DNA from: SZUA-100 sp965248135
Lineage (GTDB): Bacteria; Pseudomonadota; Alphaproteobacteria; Rhizobiales; Rhizobiaceae
DNA: 64,000 nt
Direction: 5' to 3'
Assembly: GCA_965248135.1 (NCBI GenBank)
Contig: CBDFIN010000012.1
Location: forward strand, 930,001 to 994,000
The notes under the pieces are model-generated. The model was not told the origin of the DNA, did not search any database, and worked only from the letters and a program-made list of their open reading frames with translations. Numbering within the stretch: position 1 is the stretch's first letter; each line of letters opens with the position of its first letter. A program made the translations under genes and the position numbers. Shown piece by piece: positions 33,518 to 42,762 of the stretch.

Positions 33518-34591
33518 CTAGTCGGCGTCGTTTAGGCTAGCATGGGCACCGCTGATCAGGCGTTCACTATCGGCGTCAAACAGCAAGGTGTCTTCTGCAG
33601 CAAATTCAAGATGTACCGTATCGCCTTCCGAAAAACGGCCGAAACTCATCATGTCCAAAACCCGCAGCGAACCCATGCCGGTAACCACCACATAAAGCGT
33701 CTCACGGCCCATTGGCTCGACCTGTTCTACCGTGCCGGCAAGTCCGCTATCGCCAAACCTGATGTGCTCGGGCCGCAGCCCTAAACAGATCCGGCTTGAT
33801 GCAGTGCCTGCAATCACAAGCTGCAATTCGCCAATACTGCATTTGCCATCGACAACCGTTCCATCAAACCTGTTGATTGGCGGGGCACCGATAAACGTTG
33901 CGACAAATATCGAGGCGGGCCGCAGATATAGATCCTCCGGCGTGCCCACCTGCTCGATTTTTCCCTTGCTCATACAGACGATGCGATCGGCCATTGTGGT
34001 TGCCTCAATCTGGTCATGGGTGACCAGGATTGTGGTTAGGGCAAACTGGCGTTGCAGCCGCTTTATCTCGGTGCGCATGGTTAGCCGCAGCGATGCATCA
34101 AGATTGGACAGCGGTTCATCGAGCAATAGAAGTTGTGGCTCTTTAACCAGTGCGCGTGCCAGTGCCACTCGTTGTTGCTGCCCACCAGACATCTGGGCGG
34201 GGCGCCGGTCGAGCAGTTCCTCCACGTGTACGAGTTTGGCGGCATCTTTTGCCCGCTTGGTCGCTTCGGCATCCGGTGTCTTTTTGAACTTCAGCGGGAA
34301 TTTGATGTTATCAAGAACACTCTTGTGCGGGTAGAGCGCATAGGACTGGAAGACAATGCCGATATTACGGTCCTTGGCCTCGACATTGTTGATGATGTAG
34401 CCATCGAATTTGAGATTGCCACCGGTAGGCGCGTAGATGCCGGCCAGCATGAATAATGTGGTCGATTTGCCACAACCGGACGGTCCCAAAATGGCGACGA
34501 ATTCTCCATCTTCGATGCGCAGATTTATGTCTTCCACGGCAATCACATCACCCCAGGCTTTGGTGACGTTTTCCAGTTCAACACTCGCCAT
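33518..34591 (-). CDS. Sugar-type ABC importer ATP-binding subunit (MalK/UgpC-like)
   Basis: The 357-residue ATPase energises the importer encoded just upstream. It has Walker A GPSGCGKST near residue 38, Q-loop VFQSYALYPHKSV, the ABC signature MSGGQQQRVALARAL, Walker B LLLLDEPLSNLD, H-loop TILVTHDQ, and a C-terminal TOBE/regulatory region (ICLGLRPEHIRFG). The ATG at MASVELEN is preferred over an in-frame TTG two codons earlier. It follows the frameshifted permease by 6 bases or fewer and leads into the EEP gene. Confidence 0.93.
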   Translation of the reverse strand: MASVELENVTKAWGDVIAVEDINLRIEDGEFVAILGPSGCGKSTTLFMLAGIYAPTGGNLKFDGYIINNVEAKDRNIGIVFQSYALYPHKSVLDNIKFPLKFKKTPDAEATKRAKDAAKLVHVEELLDRRPAQMSGGQQQRVALARALVKEPQLLLLDEPLSNLDASLRLTMRTEIKRLQRQFALTTILVTHDQIEATTMADRIVCMSKGKIEQVGTPEDLYLRPASIFVATFIGAPPINRFDGTVVDGKCSIGELQLVIAGTASSRICLGLRPEHIRFGDSGLAGTVEQVEPMGRETLYVVVTGMGSLRVLDMMSFGRFSEGDTVHLEFAAEDTLLFDADSERLISGAHASLNDAD

Positions 34592-34597
34592 GACCAA

Positions 34598-35681
34598 TTA
34601 CCCCTTAATGCCGCCAAGGCTCATCTGGACCAGATATTTCTGGCAGAAAATATAGAGCAACAGGCTCGGCAGAATGTAAAACACGCTGACAGCGGCGACG
34701 ATGCCGTAATCGACGCCCATGATATCGTCGGAAACCCAGAACAGATACAGGCTCATCATCCAGTTGGACTTTTCAAACAACAAGGTTCTGACAAAAACAT
34801 ATTCCTCCCAGCCCTTGATAAAGGCGAATACACCGACCGCCAGCATGCCGACTTTGACCTGCGGCAGCACCACATGCCAAAACGCCTGTCGGCGCGAGGC
34901 ACCATCGGCCATGGCACTCATTTCGATATCCCAGGGCACCGCGTCGAAAAATCCCTTCATGATGAATATCGAGAACGGCAGTTCCAGCGTGACCACAACA
35001 ACAACCACACCGGAGATCGTGTCGAGCATGCCGATCCAGTGCATGATAAGAAATATCGGGATGATCAACGTCATGGCGGGAAAGGCGTGAAGCACCAGCA
35101 GAGCCTGCAAAAAGCCCGCCCGCCCCCGAAAGCCAAAACGGGAAACATAGTAACCGGCAAGGGTGGAAACATAGAGCACCAATATGGTGTTGAACACGGC
35201 AAACAGCAGCGAATTGGCGAAGGCGTTCCACACCCACGGAAACTGGTCACCGCCGGCGCCCGAACGTCCGCGTATTTCCTCAACAATATTCGGGGTCCAC
35301 AAAAAGCGGTAGTTTTCAAGATGAAGGCTGGGACCGATGGCGACAAGCAAAATGACTGGCCGAAACGACCACGATCGCCATCGCGCCTGCGATGCGATAT
35401 TTTCGGCTGGTGGCGATATTGATCCAAATGCCGATTGCAAACAGGGCCGGCGCAAGCACCGCGCAGGATTTCCACAACACGATGGAATCGACCCCGCCGG
35501 TTCTGGCCGAAACCGAAATCGTCAGCATCCAAAAATAAGGCAGCAGGATCGGCAGGGATACGAGCAACAAAAACAGGCCGACCGCCCACAATATCAATTT
35601 TCGGCGCAACAACGCATTGCGAGCCAGCCGGTCCCAGCCGGATTGTTGATCGGTGATGGTTGCAGAACCGTTGGTTGCCAT
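34598..35681 (-). pseudogene. ABC importer permease, split by a frameshift
   Basis: Two overlapping frames together make one CUT1-type (MalG-like) permease. The first (from ATG at 35681) supplies MATNGSATIT and helices through AGAMAIVVV; the second supplies RPVILLVAIGPSLHLENY onward, including the conserved loop EMSAMADGASRRQAFWHVVLPQVK (EAA-type motif) and the last helices. Frame arithmetic fits one extra base near 35350-35395. The region has no homopolymer run, so a simple read error is less obvious, but a sequencing or assembly fault remains possible. If real, the importer lacks one intact membrane subunit. Confidence 0.8.
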
Positions 35682-35682
35682 A

Positions 35683-36615
35683 TCAATTGACCTCGATCCG
35701 CGGTTCCTGCAGCAGCCGTTTCATATCAAGGAAACGCCACATCGCCATTGAAGCTGCAATACCGATCACCACCAGCAATAACGCCAGAGTTGCGCCATAG
35801 GCATATTGGCCGTTCTCGAACGCCCGCTTGTAAACATAAAGCGCGTAAACGGTGGTGTCATAAAACGGGCCGCCGTCGGTAATCAGCCAGATATATTCAA
35901 AACTCACCAGCAAAGACAAGGTCTGGTAGACGGTGATGAAACTGATCGGCCAACGGATAGCCGGCAAGGTGATGTGCCATACGATGGCAAGACTGCCGGC
36001 ACCATCTGCCCGGGCGGCAAAAAACAGATGTTCGGGGATCGAACGAATGGCAGAGGTAAATATGATCATTCCCATCGAGGCACCAATGAAACCATTGGCC
36101 AGGACAATCAGCAGCATCGGCGAATTGTTGGCGAGATCGGCAAATGGCAGCCCGACGGATTGTAATATCTGGTTGAGCAGGCCGCGTTCGGTCGGATCAA
36201 TGGCCCAGGCCCACAGGAGCACATAGACAACCGACGGGCTCATGCGCGGCAACAGCCATACGGCGCGGAAAAATCCGCCAAGTTTATCGGGCACATTGGT
36301 GGTCAAGAGGGCGAGGACCAGACCAAAGGTAACATTGAAAAACCCCAGCGTTAAAAGCAGGTAGACCAGGGTCAACGAGAGGGTTTTTAACAGCCTTGTG
36401 TCGCGAGTGAACATACGTTCAAAATTGGTGACGGTAAATTCACTTGCCTTCAGCGTTCGCCCCATGTCGGTAAAGGCCACCGCGATATCGACAACAACCG
36501 GCAAAATGAAAAAGAAAAACAGCAGCAGGCAGGCAGGCCCGAGAAAGATCAGGAAATTCGCCACCTGACGCCGGCGTTGTCTGGCGATAAAGTCGACATC
36601 AGGTGAACGAGCCAT
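35683..36615 (-). CDS. Sugar-type ABC importer permease (MalF/UgpA-like)
   Basis: A 310-residue inner-membrane subunit with six predicted helices, starting LIFLGPACLLLFFFFILPVVVD. The cytoplasmic loop with the ATPase-contact (EAA) motif is EHLFFAARADGAGSLAIVWHITLPAI. Its stop is 2 bases before the start of the second, frameshifted permease. Length and order (binding protein, permease 1, permease 2, ATPase) match carbohydrate importers of the CUT1 type. Confidence 0.92.
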   Translation of the reverse strand: MARSPDVDFIARQRRRQVANFLIFLGPACLLLFFFFILPVVVDIAVAFTDMGRTLKASEFTVTNFERMFTRDTRLLKTLSLTLVYLLLTLGFFNVTFGLVLALLTTNVPDKLGGFFRAVWLLPRMSPSVVYVLLWAWAIDPTERGLLNQILQSVGLPFADLANNSPMLLIVLANGFIGASMGMIIFTSAIRSIPEHLFFAARADGAGSLAIVWHITLPAIRWPISFITVYQTLSLLVSFEYIWLITDGGPFYDTTVYALYVYKRAFENGQYAYGATLALLLVVIGIAASMAMWRFLDMKRLLQEPRIEVN

Positions 36616-36703
36616 TATCCACGGGGCTTTCAGCGGTTTAATGATGGTCCGAAATACAAGCGGAGGAAGGCGCCGATGGCAACCTTTCTCCTGACGATTT
36701 TAC

Positions 36704-38083
36704 TCAGTCGACGATCACAACATCATCGCCAAGTTCAGCCTCAAGTTCTTCAACAACAAAGGCGGCGCCGTCCTCAGCCGAAATGCGGCCGGTTTCGACC
36801 CCTTGAATGCCCTTGTAGATGATGCTGTTGAACGGGCCTATCTGGGTGTGATTGGGCATGAACGATGCATGGGAAAGCAGCGAAATGCCACGGCGCAAGG
36901 CCCAGGCTTGCTGATATTCCGGCATTGCCGCCTGTGCATTGGTGATACCCGTATGGCCGGTTGTGACCGCGTGAGCGGTGTTGAAGTGCGGCTGGCTGGC
37001 AATCGCCACCAGCAGGGCCGCCAGGTCCTTGTGCTTCGATCCCGGATTGACCACATAGACTATCGGATGGGAAAGGTTGGCCGGCTTGCCGCCTTTTTTG
37101 GCCGCCGGAGAATGAACCCAGCCGATAGTTTTCGTGTAGGCGGCTTCTGAATCTTCCGACACGCCAAAGCGGATCTGACGCGGCACATCCCATAGCCCGT
37201 GATGCTTGATGAAGGTCTTTTTCTCAGGCAGCAAATGATTGATGGTATCCCACGAAAACGACGTATTGTTGGTCGGTGTGACACCGTTATCGGCATTCCA
37301 CTTAATCCACTTCAAGAATTCCATCAGCGCAGATTTGCTGGCCTGTAAGCGACCGGTTGCATCATCCAGCGGATCAAAGCCAAAACTTGCCATGGTCATA
37401 AGAAAATCAGGGCCAACATTGGGCCGGTGAATGATGCCGTATTGCGCAGCACCTGCATCGACGACTTCTTTCGCCAGTTTGGAAATATCCCAAATGGTGT
37501 AGTCGCCACTTTCAACGGCAGCCGGCAAGCCTTCGATAAACTCCTCCGATTTGCCGATTTTGCGCAACATGTCCTTGTTATAGAAGAACATGCGAATTTC
37601 GGAATCCTGCGGGACGGCATAGCGTTTGCCCTTGTAGAGCGTCGCGCCCCAAAGGGTAGGAATAATGTCGGAATAATATTCCGGATAGGCGGCGATATGA
37701 TTTTCCAGATCCATCGCATATCCAGCCTCGGCAAAAGCGCCAACCCATTCATGCGCCGCGACATAAAGATCGGGGCCCTTGTCAGCGGCAAATGCCTTAA
37801 GCAGATCAAGCGCGTCGGCATCAAAGCCCTTGGCATTGTTTTCGTGAACGTTGACCTTGATTGTTGTGTCTGACCCGGCGGCGGCGAACTGTTTGGTCAA
37901 CAAGGCGGCTGCCTTGACCAAGTTGCCAGGGCGCAAGGGGCCCGAACGGTCGGCCCGCGACCACACTTTTATAGCAATTTCCTCGGCACCGGCAGCAGTC
38001 GAGCTAACTGTGGCGGCCAATCCCATCAACACTGCCGTTGCAGCTGCGGTCTTGACCAAATTTCGAAAACTCATTCTTCTCAT
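36704..38083 (-). CDS. Extracellular solute-binding protein of the ABC importer
   Basis: The 459-residue periplasmic protein has a signal peptide (LVKTAAATAVLMGLAATVSS, cleavage after AGA) and the family 1 solute-binding fold: IAIKVWSRADRSG, PDLYVAAHEWVGAFAEAG, GKRYAVPQDSEIRMFFYNKDM and late GPFNSIIYKGIQGVETG. The ATG has GGGAGA 6 bases upstream. It is the first gene of the importer operon and diverges from the ROK regulator; the gap between them contains a 10-base inverted repeat suited as operator. The ligand is unknown. Confidence 0.9.
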   Translation of the reverse strand: MRRMSFRNLVKTAAATAVLMGLAATVSSTAAGAEEIAIKVWSRADRSGPLRPGNLVKAAALLTKQFAAAGSDTTIKVNVHENNAKGFDADALDLLKAFAADKGPDLYVAAHEWVGAFAEAGYAMDLENHIAAYPEYYSDIIPTLWGATLYKGKRYAVPQDSEIRMFFYNKDMLRKIGKSEEFIEGLPAAVESGDYTIWDISKLAKEVVDAGAAQYGIIHRPNVGPDFLMTMASFGFDPLDDATGRLQASKSALMEFLKWIKWNADNGVTPTNNTSFSWDTINHLLPEKKTFIKHHGLWDVPRQIRFGVSEDSEAAYTKTIGWVHSPAAKKGGKPANLSHPIVYVVNPGSKHKDLAALLVAIASQPHFNTAHAVTTGHTGITNAQAAMPEYQQAWALRRGISLLSHASFMPNHTQIGPFNSIIYKGIQGVETGRISAEDGAAFVVEELEAELGDDVVIVD

Positions 38084-38318
38084 CGCGTTTCTCCCTGTTT
38101 ACACGGTTGTTTCCGATCACAATCTCCCGCCATATCCTGGCAGAATAACATCCACCCGAGAATTTTGTCAGTGGCAGTATGATTAATCTATGTGTCGCTC
38201 TTGCTACTTGCCACCCGGCCGCGTTGGCAATTTGACCACCCAGCCACCAAATTTTCAACTGCAATTTCTCTTTGCAAAACACCGGCAAAACCGCTGGTTC
38301 CAACTCTCCTCATCCGGC

Positions 38319-38349
38319 ATTATTAATTAATTTTGCCTGAATTAATAAT
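38319..38349. promoter_or_regulatory. Perfect 10-base inverted repeat, candidate ROK operator
   Basis: ATTATTAATT and AATTAATAAT are separated by 11 bases in the 405-base gap between the binding protein and the ROK regulator, which are divergent. The arms resemble the AT-rich half sites of Mlc/NagC-type ROK repressors (TTATT...AATAA). No gene is seen elsewhere in this gap. Binding is inferred. Confidence 0.55.
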
Positions 38350-38488
38350 TATCACTGTTATTTTTTCAATGCAATTGATAAATTCACGCAGACCGTGAAT
38401 CTCGATTACGGTATGGCCTGCGATGTATTTATTGTGGAAAAAGAAACTCGATGCCGGATAAGATCAACCGCTGGACACCAAATCTTAG

Positions 38489-39719
38489 ATGAAAAACCTG
38501 ACCCATTCCGGCACTAATCTGGAGTATGCAAAGACCCATAACAGGCAAGTGGTCTTGCAGGCTATTCGCCAAAATGCCGATATATCGAGGCCGGAATTGT
38601 GCAAGATGACCGGCCTTACGGCTCAAACCCTGTCAAAGATATCACAGGAACTGATGGAAGAAGGACTGGTCGAGGTGACCGGTCGCCGCCTGGCAGGACG
38701 CGGGCAACCGGCTTCGGAGTTCAGGGTTAATCCCGACGGCGGATACGCCATCGGCGTCAACACAGATCAAGATCATGTCACCATCGTTCTGGTCGACCTG
38801 GGCGGCAAGTTACGCGGCAGGATACGCCATAATATTCGCTACCCGACGCTCGAGAACTCGTTACCAATGGTCTCGCAGGCGGTGGATAAATTGATGCGCG
38901 ATGTGCCGGGCAGCAGATCACGCACCTATGGTGTTGGCTTGGCGGTGCCGGGCCGCATCACCCATCAAGGCGAACTCGCCTACCCGCCACGCAATATGCT
39001 GAGCTGGACCAGCCAGCCTTTGGAGGAACTGTTTAGCGCTGCCATCGGCTTGCCGGTCTGGGTGGAAAACAACGCAAATTCAGCCGCCGTAGGTGAATCA
39101 TTTTATGGCGCTGGTAACAGGCACCGACATTTTTTCCACATTTTTTTAGGTACCGGTATTGGCTGCGGCATAATTCTTGACGGATTGCTTTATCGCGGCG
39201 CCACCGGCATTGCGGGGTGAGTTTGGCCTCTACCCGGTAGCCGGAATTGGCCCCGGGGGGGGTGATGAAAATTTTCACAACCTTTCAAACCGCATCTCGT
39301 TCCATGATGTTTTTGAGCGGCTGGAGGCTGAAGGTGCGATTGCAGCCGATATCAAGACTATCGAAGATCTGGTTGCAGCCGATCACCCGGCGGTCGAACA
39401 ATGGCTGGACAGTACCACAACATCACTGCTGGAACCGATATCGTTCGTACAAAGCCTGCTTGATCCCGAGATTATCGTTTTGGGAGGCAGTGTACCGCAA
39501 TCGGTAATACAGCAACTGGTGTTGCGGCTTGAATCGGCGGTCGTCGGCTGGCATGGCGGACGGCTTGCCGTGCCACGCTTTCTGGCCGCAACCACCGGTC
39601 GCGATGGCGCCGCACTTGGCGCCGCAACGCTGCCTTTTTATCACGCATTGTCGGTGCGTCCGCAGGGACTGCTGAAAAAAGCTGGCCGGCCACGTTTGCT
39701 GTTTGGAGCCGCTGGCTAG
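38489..39719 (+). pseudogene. ROK-family regulator, split by a frameshift
   Basis: The first frame (38489-39220) encodes an N-terminal winged helix (ADISRPELCKMTGLTAQTLSK) and most of the sugar-kinase-like domain (VGLAVPGRITHQGELA, WVENNANSAAVGES, FLGTGIGCGIILDG). It ends with GATGIAG and TGA at 39218. The second frame (to 39719) continues EFGLYPVAGIGPGGG, as expected after GIAG. Removing one G from GGGG at 39214-39217 restores a single frame of about 409 codons. The usual ROK cysteine/zinc motif after this point is not visible; instead GPGGGDENFH is read beside a G8 run (39255-39262). Such regulators repress sugar uptake genes. Confidence 0.8.
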
Positions 39720-39751
39720 CCCGCAAAGGCCATCAATCAAAGGCGCATAAA

Positions 39752-40648
39752 ATGAAATTTGTCACCTTCAACATACAGTTCGGCAGCGGCATGGATGGCC
39801 GGTTTGACATCACCAGAACCGCCGAGGCCATTCAAGCAGGCGATATAATCGCGTTGCAGGAGGTGGAGCGCTTCTGGAAGCGCTCGGGAGAGATTGATCA
39901 ACTTGCCGAACTTGCCCGTTTAATGCCCGACCACCACTGGGTCTATGCCGCCAATATGGATCTCGATGCCAGCTACCGTGATAGCAAGGGCAGTCTGGTC
40001 AACCGGCGGCGTCAGTTTGGGCTAATGGTCCTGTCGCGATGGCCGATCCTGTCAAAGCGAGTATTTCCGTTGCCCAAATTTGGCGCGGTGGTCCATCACA
40101 GCACCCCGGCCGGCTTGCTGGAAACTGTCATCGCATTGCCGTCAGGGCCGATACGGGTTTACACCACACACCTTAGTCATCTGGATTCTGCAATCCGTCG
40201 ACCACAAATCGATATGGTTCTTGATCTTGTTGCCAGAGCCCCCGGTGAAGGCGGCGTGTGGTGCGGTGACCATCCGGTTCCATCGGACGGTTGGACCGAG
40301 GGAGCAGAACCGCCAATGCCTGAACCTGCAATCATAGCCGGTGACTTCAACTTTACTGCCGACAGCACCGACTATGACCGTTTTGCCGGACCGTATAACA
40401 AAATTCATGGCCGGTTGATCAGCCGGCACGGCTTGCGCGATACCTGGGTATTGGCAGGCCACAAGGAAGACGAGGGCATAACCTGTCCGGCCAATGAAAC
40501 AGCGGAGGAACACTCAAAGCGGGTTTCAAAACGCATCGATTACTGCTTTGTCAATGCCGGACTTTGGCATCACGTCAAGGATGCCTGGATTGATCAGGAA
40601 GCAATAGCCTCCGACCATTTGCCGGTTTGGACCGAGTTTGACTTGTAA
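39752..40648 (+). CDS. Endonuclease/exonuclease/phosphatase (EEP) family hydrolase 2
   Basis: A 298-residue cytosolic EEP-fold protein with MKFVTFNIQFGSG, IIALQEVERFW (metal-binding Glu), RVYTTHLSHLD, IIAGDFNFTADS, and IASDHLPVWTEF at the end, so all catalytic elements are present. It differs from the other EEP gene of this locus and shares only the core motifs. It follows the ROK gene by 32 bases and is probably co-transcribed with it. In bacteria such proteins can act on glycerophosphodiesters, phospholipid head groups or nucleic acids; which applies here is unknown. Confidence 0.85.
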   Translation: MKFVTFNIQFGSGMDGRFDITRTAEAIQAGDIIALQEVERFWKRSGEIDQLAELARLMPDHHWVYAANMDLDASYRDSKGSLVNRRRQFGLMVLSRWPILSKRVFPLPKFGAVVHHSTPAGLLETVIALPSGPIRVYTTHLSHLDSAIRRPQIDMVLDLVARAPGEGGVWCGDHPVPSDGWTEGAEPPMPEPAIIAGDFNFTADSTDYDRFAGPYNKIHGRLISRHGLRDTWVLAGHKEDEGITCPANETAEEHSKRVSKRIDYCFVNAGLWHHVKDAWIDQEAIASDHLPVWTEFDL

Positions 40649-40671
40649 TCAGGCGTCGGCACGGCAAGCGA

Positions 40672-42021
40672 TTATTTGAAAATGCCGTCTGCATTGCGCT
40701 TCATTTTCCACCACAATGTTAAGCCGCGCAGTCCAAGAAACACATGCAGGGCGAACCATAGTCCGTGATTGCCAAGCGCGGGTACAGCCAGATAACCTAC
40801 CAACAAATAGACGGCGAGCGATACAATCATCATATTGCGCATGTCGGCAGACCAGGTGGCGCCGATAAAGACGCCATCCATCTGAAAGGCGATGACGCCG
40901 GTAATAGCCGTCAATGCTGCCCACACGAGATAAAGACGAGCTTCGCTGCGAACCGCATCATTTACGGTCATAAGATCGACAAGCATCGGCCCCGCAACAA
41001 GAAACAGCAGCGTCAACGTTCCAGACAGAACAAGGCCACCAATCGTTGCAAGGTTGACCGATCGCTCAAAGGCCGGACGATAGTGCGCGCCGATGGCACG
41101 GCCCACCAACTGCTCCGCCGCCGTGGCGAAGCCATCCAGGAAATAGCCGGAAATAAGGAAGAAATGCATCAGCACCGCATTGGCGGCCAAGGTCAATTCA
41201 CCCATCCGGCTGCCCTGCGCGGCAAACCAAGCAAAGGCAATGAGCAGGCAGAACGAGCGGATCATGATGTCGATATTCACGGTCATGAGCGCCGTCATTT
41301 TTGCCCGATTACGTAATATGGCAACGAAGTTGAGGGTGCGAAAGTCCATATGCCGCGCCACCATGTTAAGACCAAGAACAAGAGCTGCGCTCTCGCCGAT
41401 CACTGTTGCCCAGGCCACTCCGGCAATGCCATAACCCAGGTAAAGTCCAAACAGGATCGAAAAAGCGATATTGACGCCATTGAGAAAGACCTGGATCGCC
41501 AGCCCCTGCCCGGCCTTGCCTAACCCCAACAACCAACCAAGAATAACGTAGTTGGCCAATGCAGCAGGGGTTGCCCAAAGGCGTATGAGAAAATAACCAC
41601 GGGTGGCCTGCTCTACCTCGGCGCCCGGTTGCATCCACCACAAACCGCCGGCGAGCACCAGCGGACCGGCAATCAACATCACTAATCCGCCAACAATCGC
41701 GACAGCAAACCCGCGGACGAAGACATTGGCTCTTTCCGCCTCATCCCACCTGCCAAGAGCCTGGGCGGTAAGACCTGTTGTGGTGGCGCGAAGAAAATTG
41801 AAAGTGGCTAATATGACGTCAAAAATAATGGCGCCAATGGCCAGTCCGCCTAATAGAGCAGCACTGTTCAACTGGCCAATGACCGCGGTGTCGACGACAC
41901 CCAGCAACGGCGTCGTCATATAGGCGATCGTCATCGGCCAGGCGATGGCGAACACCATGGAAAATTTCACCGCGAATGGCCGTGACCGGGACGTTGTATC
42001 CAGCCGCACAGAGCGAACCAT
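40672..42021 (-). CDS. MATE family multidrug/cation antiporter
   Basis: A 449-residue inner-membrane transporter with twelve hydrophobic helices in two related halves (AWPMTIAYMTTPLLGVVDTA, and late FYLVAG-like FLVAGPMLVDLMTVN). The first helix and the LGVVDTAVIG segment are typical for the DinF-like MATE branch. The ATG at MVRSVRLD has AAGGA 9 bases upstream; longer frames begin at 42030 or 42066. Such proteins export cationic compounds against Na+ or H+. It converges with the EEP gene 23 bases away. Confidence 0.88.
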   Translation of the reverse strand: MVRSVRLDTTSRSRPFAVKFSMVFAIAWPMTIAYMTTPLLGVVDTAVIGQLNSAALLGGLAIGAIIFDVILATFNFLRATTTGLTAQALGRWDEAERANVFVRGFAVAIVGGLVMLIAGPLVLAGGLWWMQPGAEVEQATRGYFLIRLWATPAALANYVILGWLLGLGKAGQGLAIQVFLNGVNIAFSILFGLYLGYGIAGVAWATVIGESAALVLGLNMVARHMDFRTLNFVAILRNRAKMTALMTVNIDIMIRSFCLLIAFAWFAAQGSRMGELTLAANAVLMHFFLISGYFLDGFATAAEQLVGRAIGAHYRPAFERSVNLATIGGLVLSGTLTLLFLVAGPMLVDLMTVNDAVRSEARLYLVWAALTAITGVIAFQMDGVFIGATWSADMRNMMIVSLAVYLLVGYLAVPALGNHGLWFALHVFLGLRGLTLWWKMKRNADGIFK

Positions 42022-42122
42022 AAGAACCATTCCTTGCTTGTTGTCACCTGTTGGGCATGACCACACAAAGAGATTATCTTGTAGGGTTAAATTCGAATTG
42101 GTCCAACGGGAAATAGCACGTT

Positions 42123-42189
42123 CTAGTGGTTCTTTTGATTCCTACATTTGTAAATAAGGGGGATGCAAATGTTGGCACAGAACCACTAG
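42123..42189. repeat. Hairpin repeat type B, solitary copy
   Basis: A 67-bp version of hairpin B with ends CTAGTGGTTC / GAACCACTAG and a CAAATGTTGGCACAG inner arm. It lies without hairpin A between the MATE gene and the DUF3429 gene. Its terminal CTAG supplies the TAG stop codon of the DUF3429 gene, so the element marks or changed that protein's C-terminus. Confidence 0.85.
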
Positions 42190-42692
42190 GCGGTGGTCAA
42201 CATCGCAACGGCCAGGGTGGCAACAACCGCAAAAGTGAATTTCAACCGTAATCTGCAATACCATGGCGGAAGCATACCGTAGTGGCCGGCAATGTTGTCC
42301 CAGGCACCCTGGCCCGCAAAGCCGACCATCAGCAGTGCAAAACACATCGGTGCCGAGACAAAGATCACGGTCCAACCGATCAGCGGGGCCATGACAGCCA
42401 TTGCCACCGCGGAATTTCTCCACCGCGAAGCCGTACCCCCAAGCGATAAGCCCCAATGGATACCGCCAAGAAAGATCAGCACCACACAACAATAGGTTTT
42501 CGCCGCGTCGACCAGCACCGGTGCAATGCCGGACCGATCGTCGACATAGACCAGCATCGCCGTCAGCAACACGATTGGCACAAGACCCATAATGCCGACA
42601 ATGCGGACGCTCGCGCTCGGGTCTTGTTCGACTTCAATCATCCGTGCGGCGCGATTGGCGATTAGTCCGGTGAGCGTTTTACTTTGGGTCAT
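42186..42692 (-). CDS. DUF3429 family membrane protein
   Basis: The 168-residue protein has five hydrophobic segments (VGIMGLVPIVLLTAMLVYV, CCVVLIFLGGIHWGLSLG, AMAVMAPLIGWTVIFV, MCFALLMVGFAGQGAWDN, FTFAVVATLAVAML). The phrase FLGGIHWGL and the WYCRLRLKFT segment fit DUF3429. Function is unknown. The stop codon lies inside the end of a hairpin B repeat, so the last residues (MLTTA) may have been defined by insertion of that element. Confidence 0.8.
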   Translation of the reverse strand: MTQSKTLTGLIANRAARMIEVEQDPSASVRIVGIMGLVPIVLLTAMLVYVDDRSGIAPVLVDAAKTYCCVVLIFLGGIHWGLSLGGTASRWRNSAVAMAVMAPLIGWTVIFVSAPMCFALLMVGFAGQGAWDNIAGHYGMLPPWYCRLRLKFTFAVVATLAVAMLTTA

Positions 42693-42762
42693 GAGGCGCC
42701 AATGGTTGCCGTTTAGAAAAATAAAATTCCCCGCCCGGCTTCAACAGCACAATCACGGTCAT

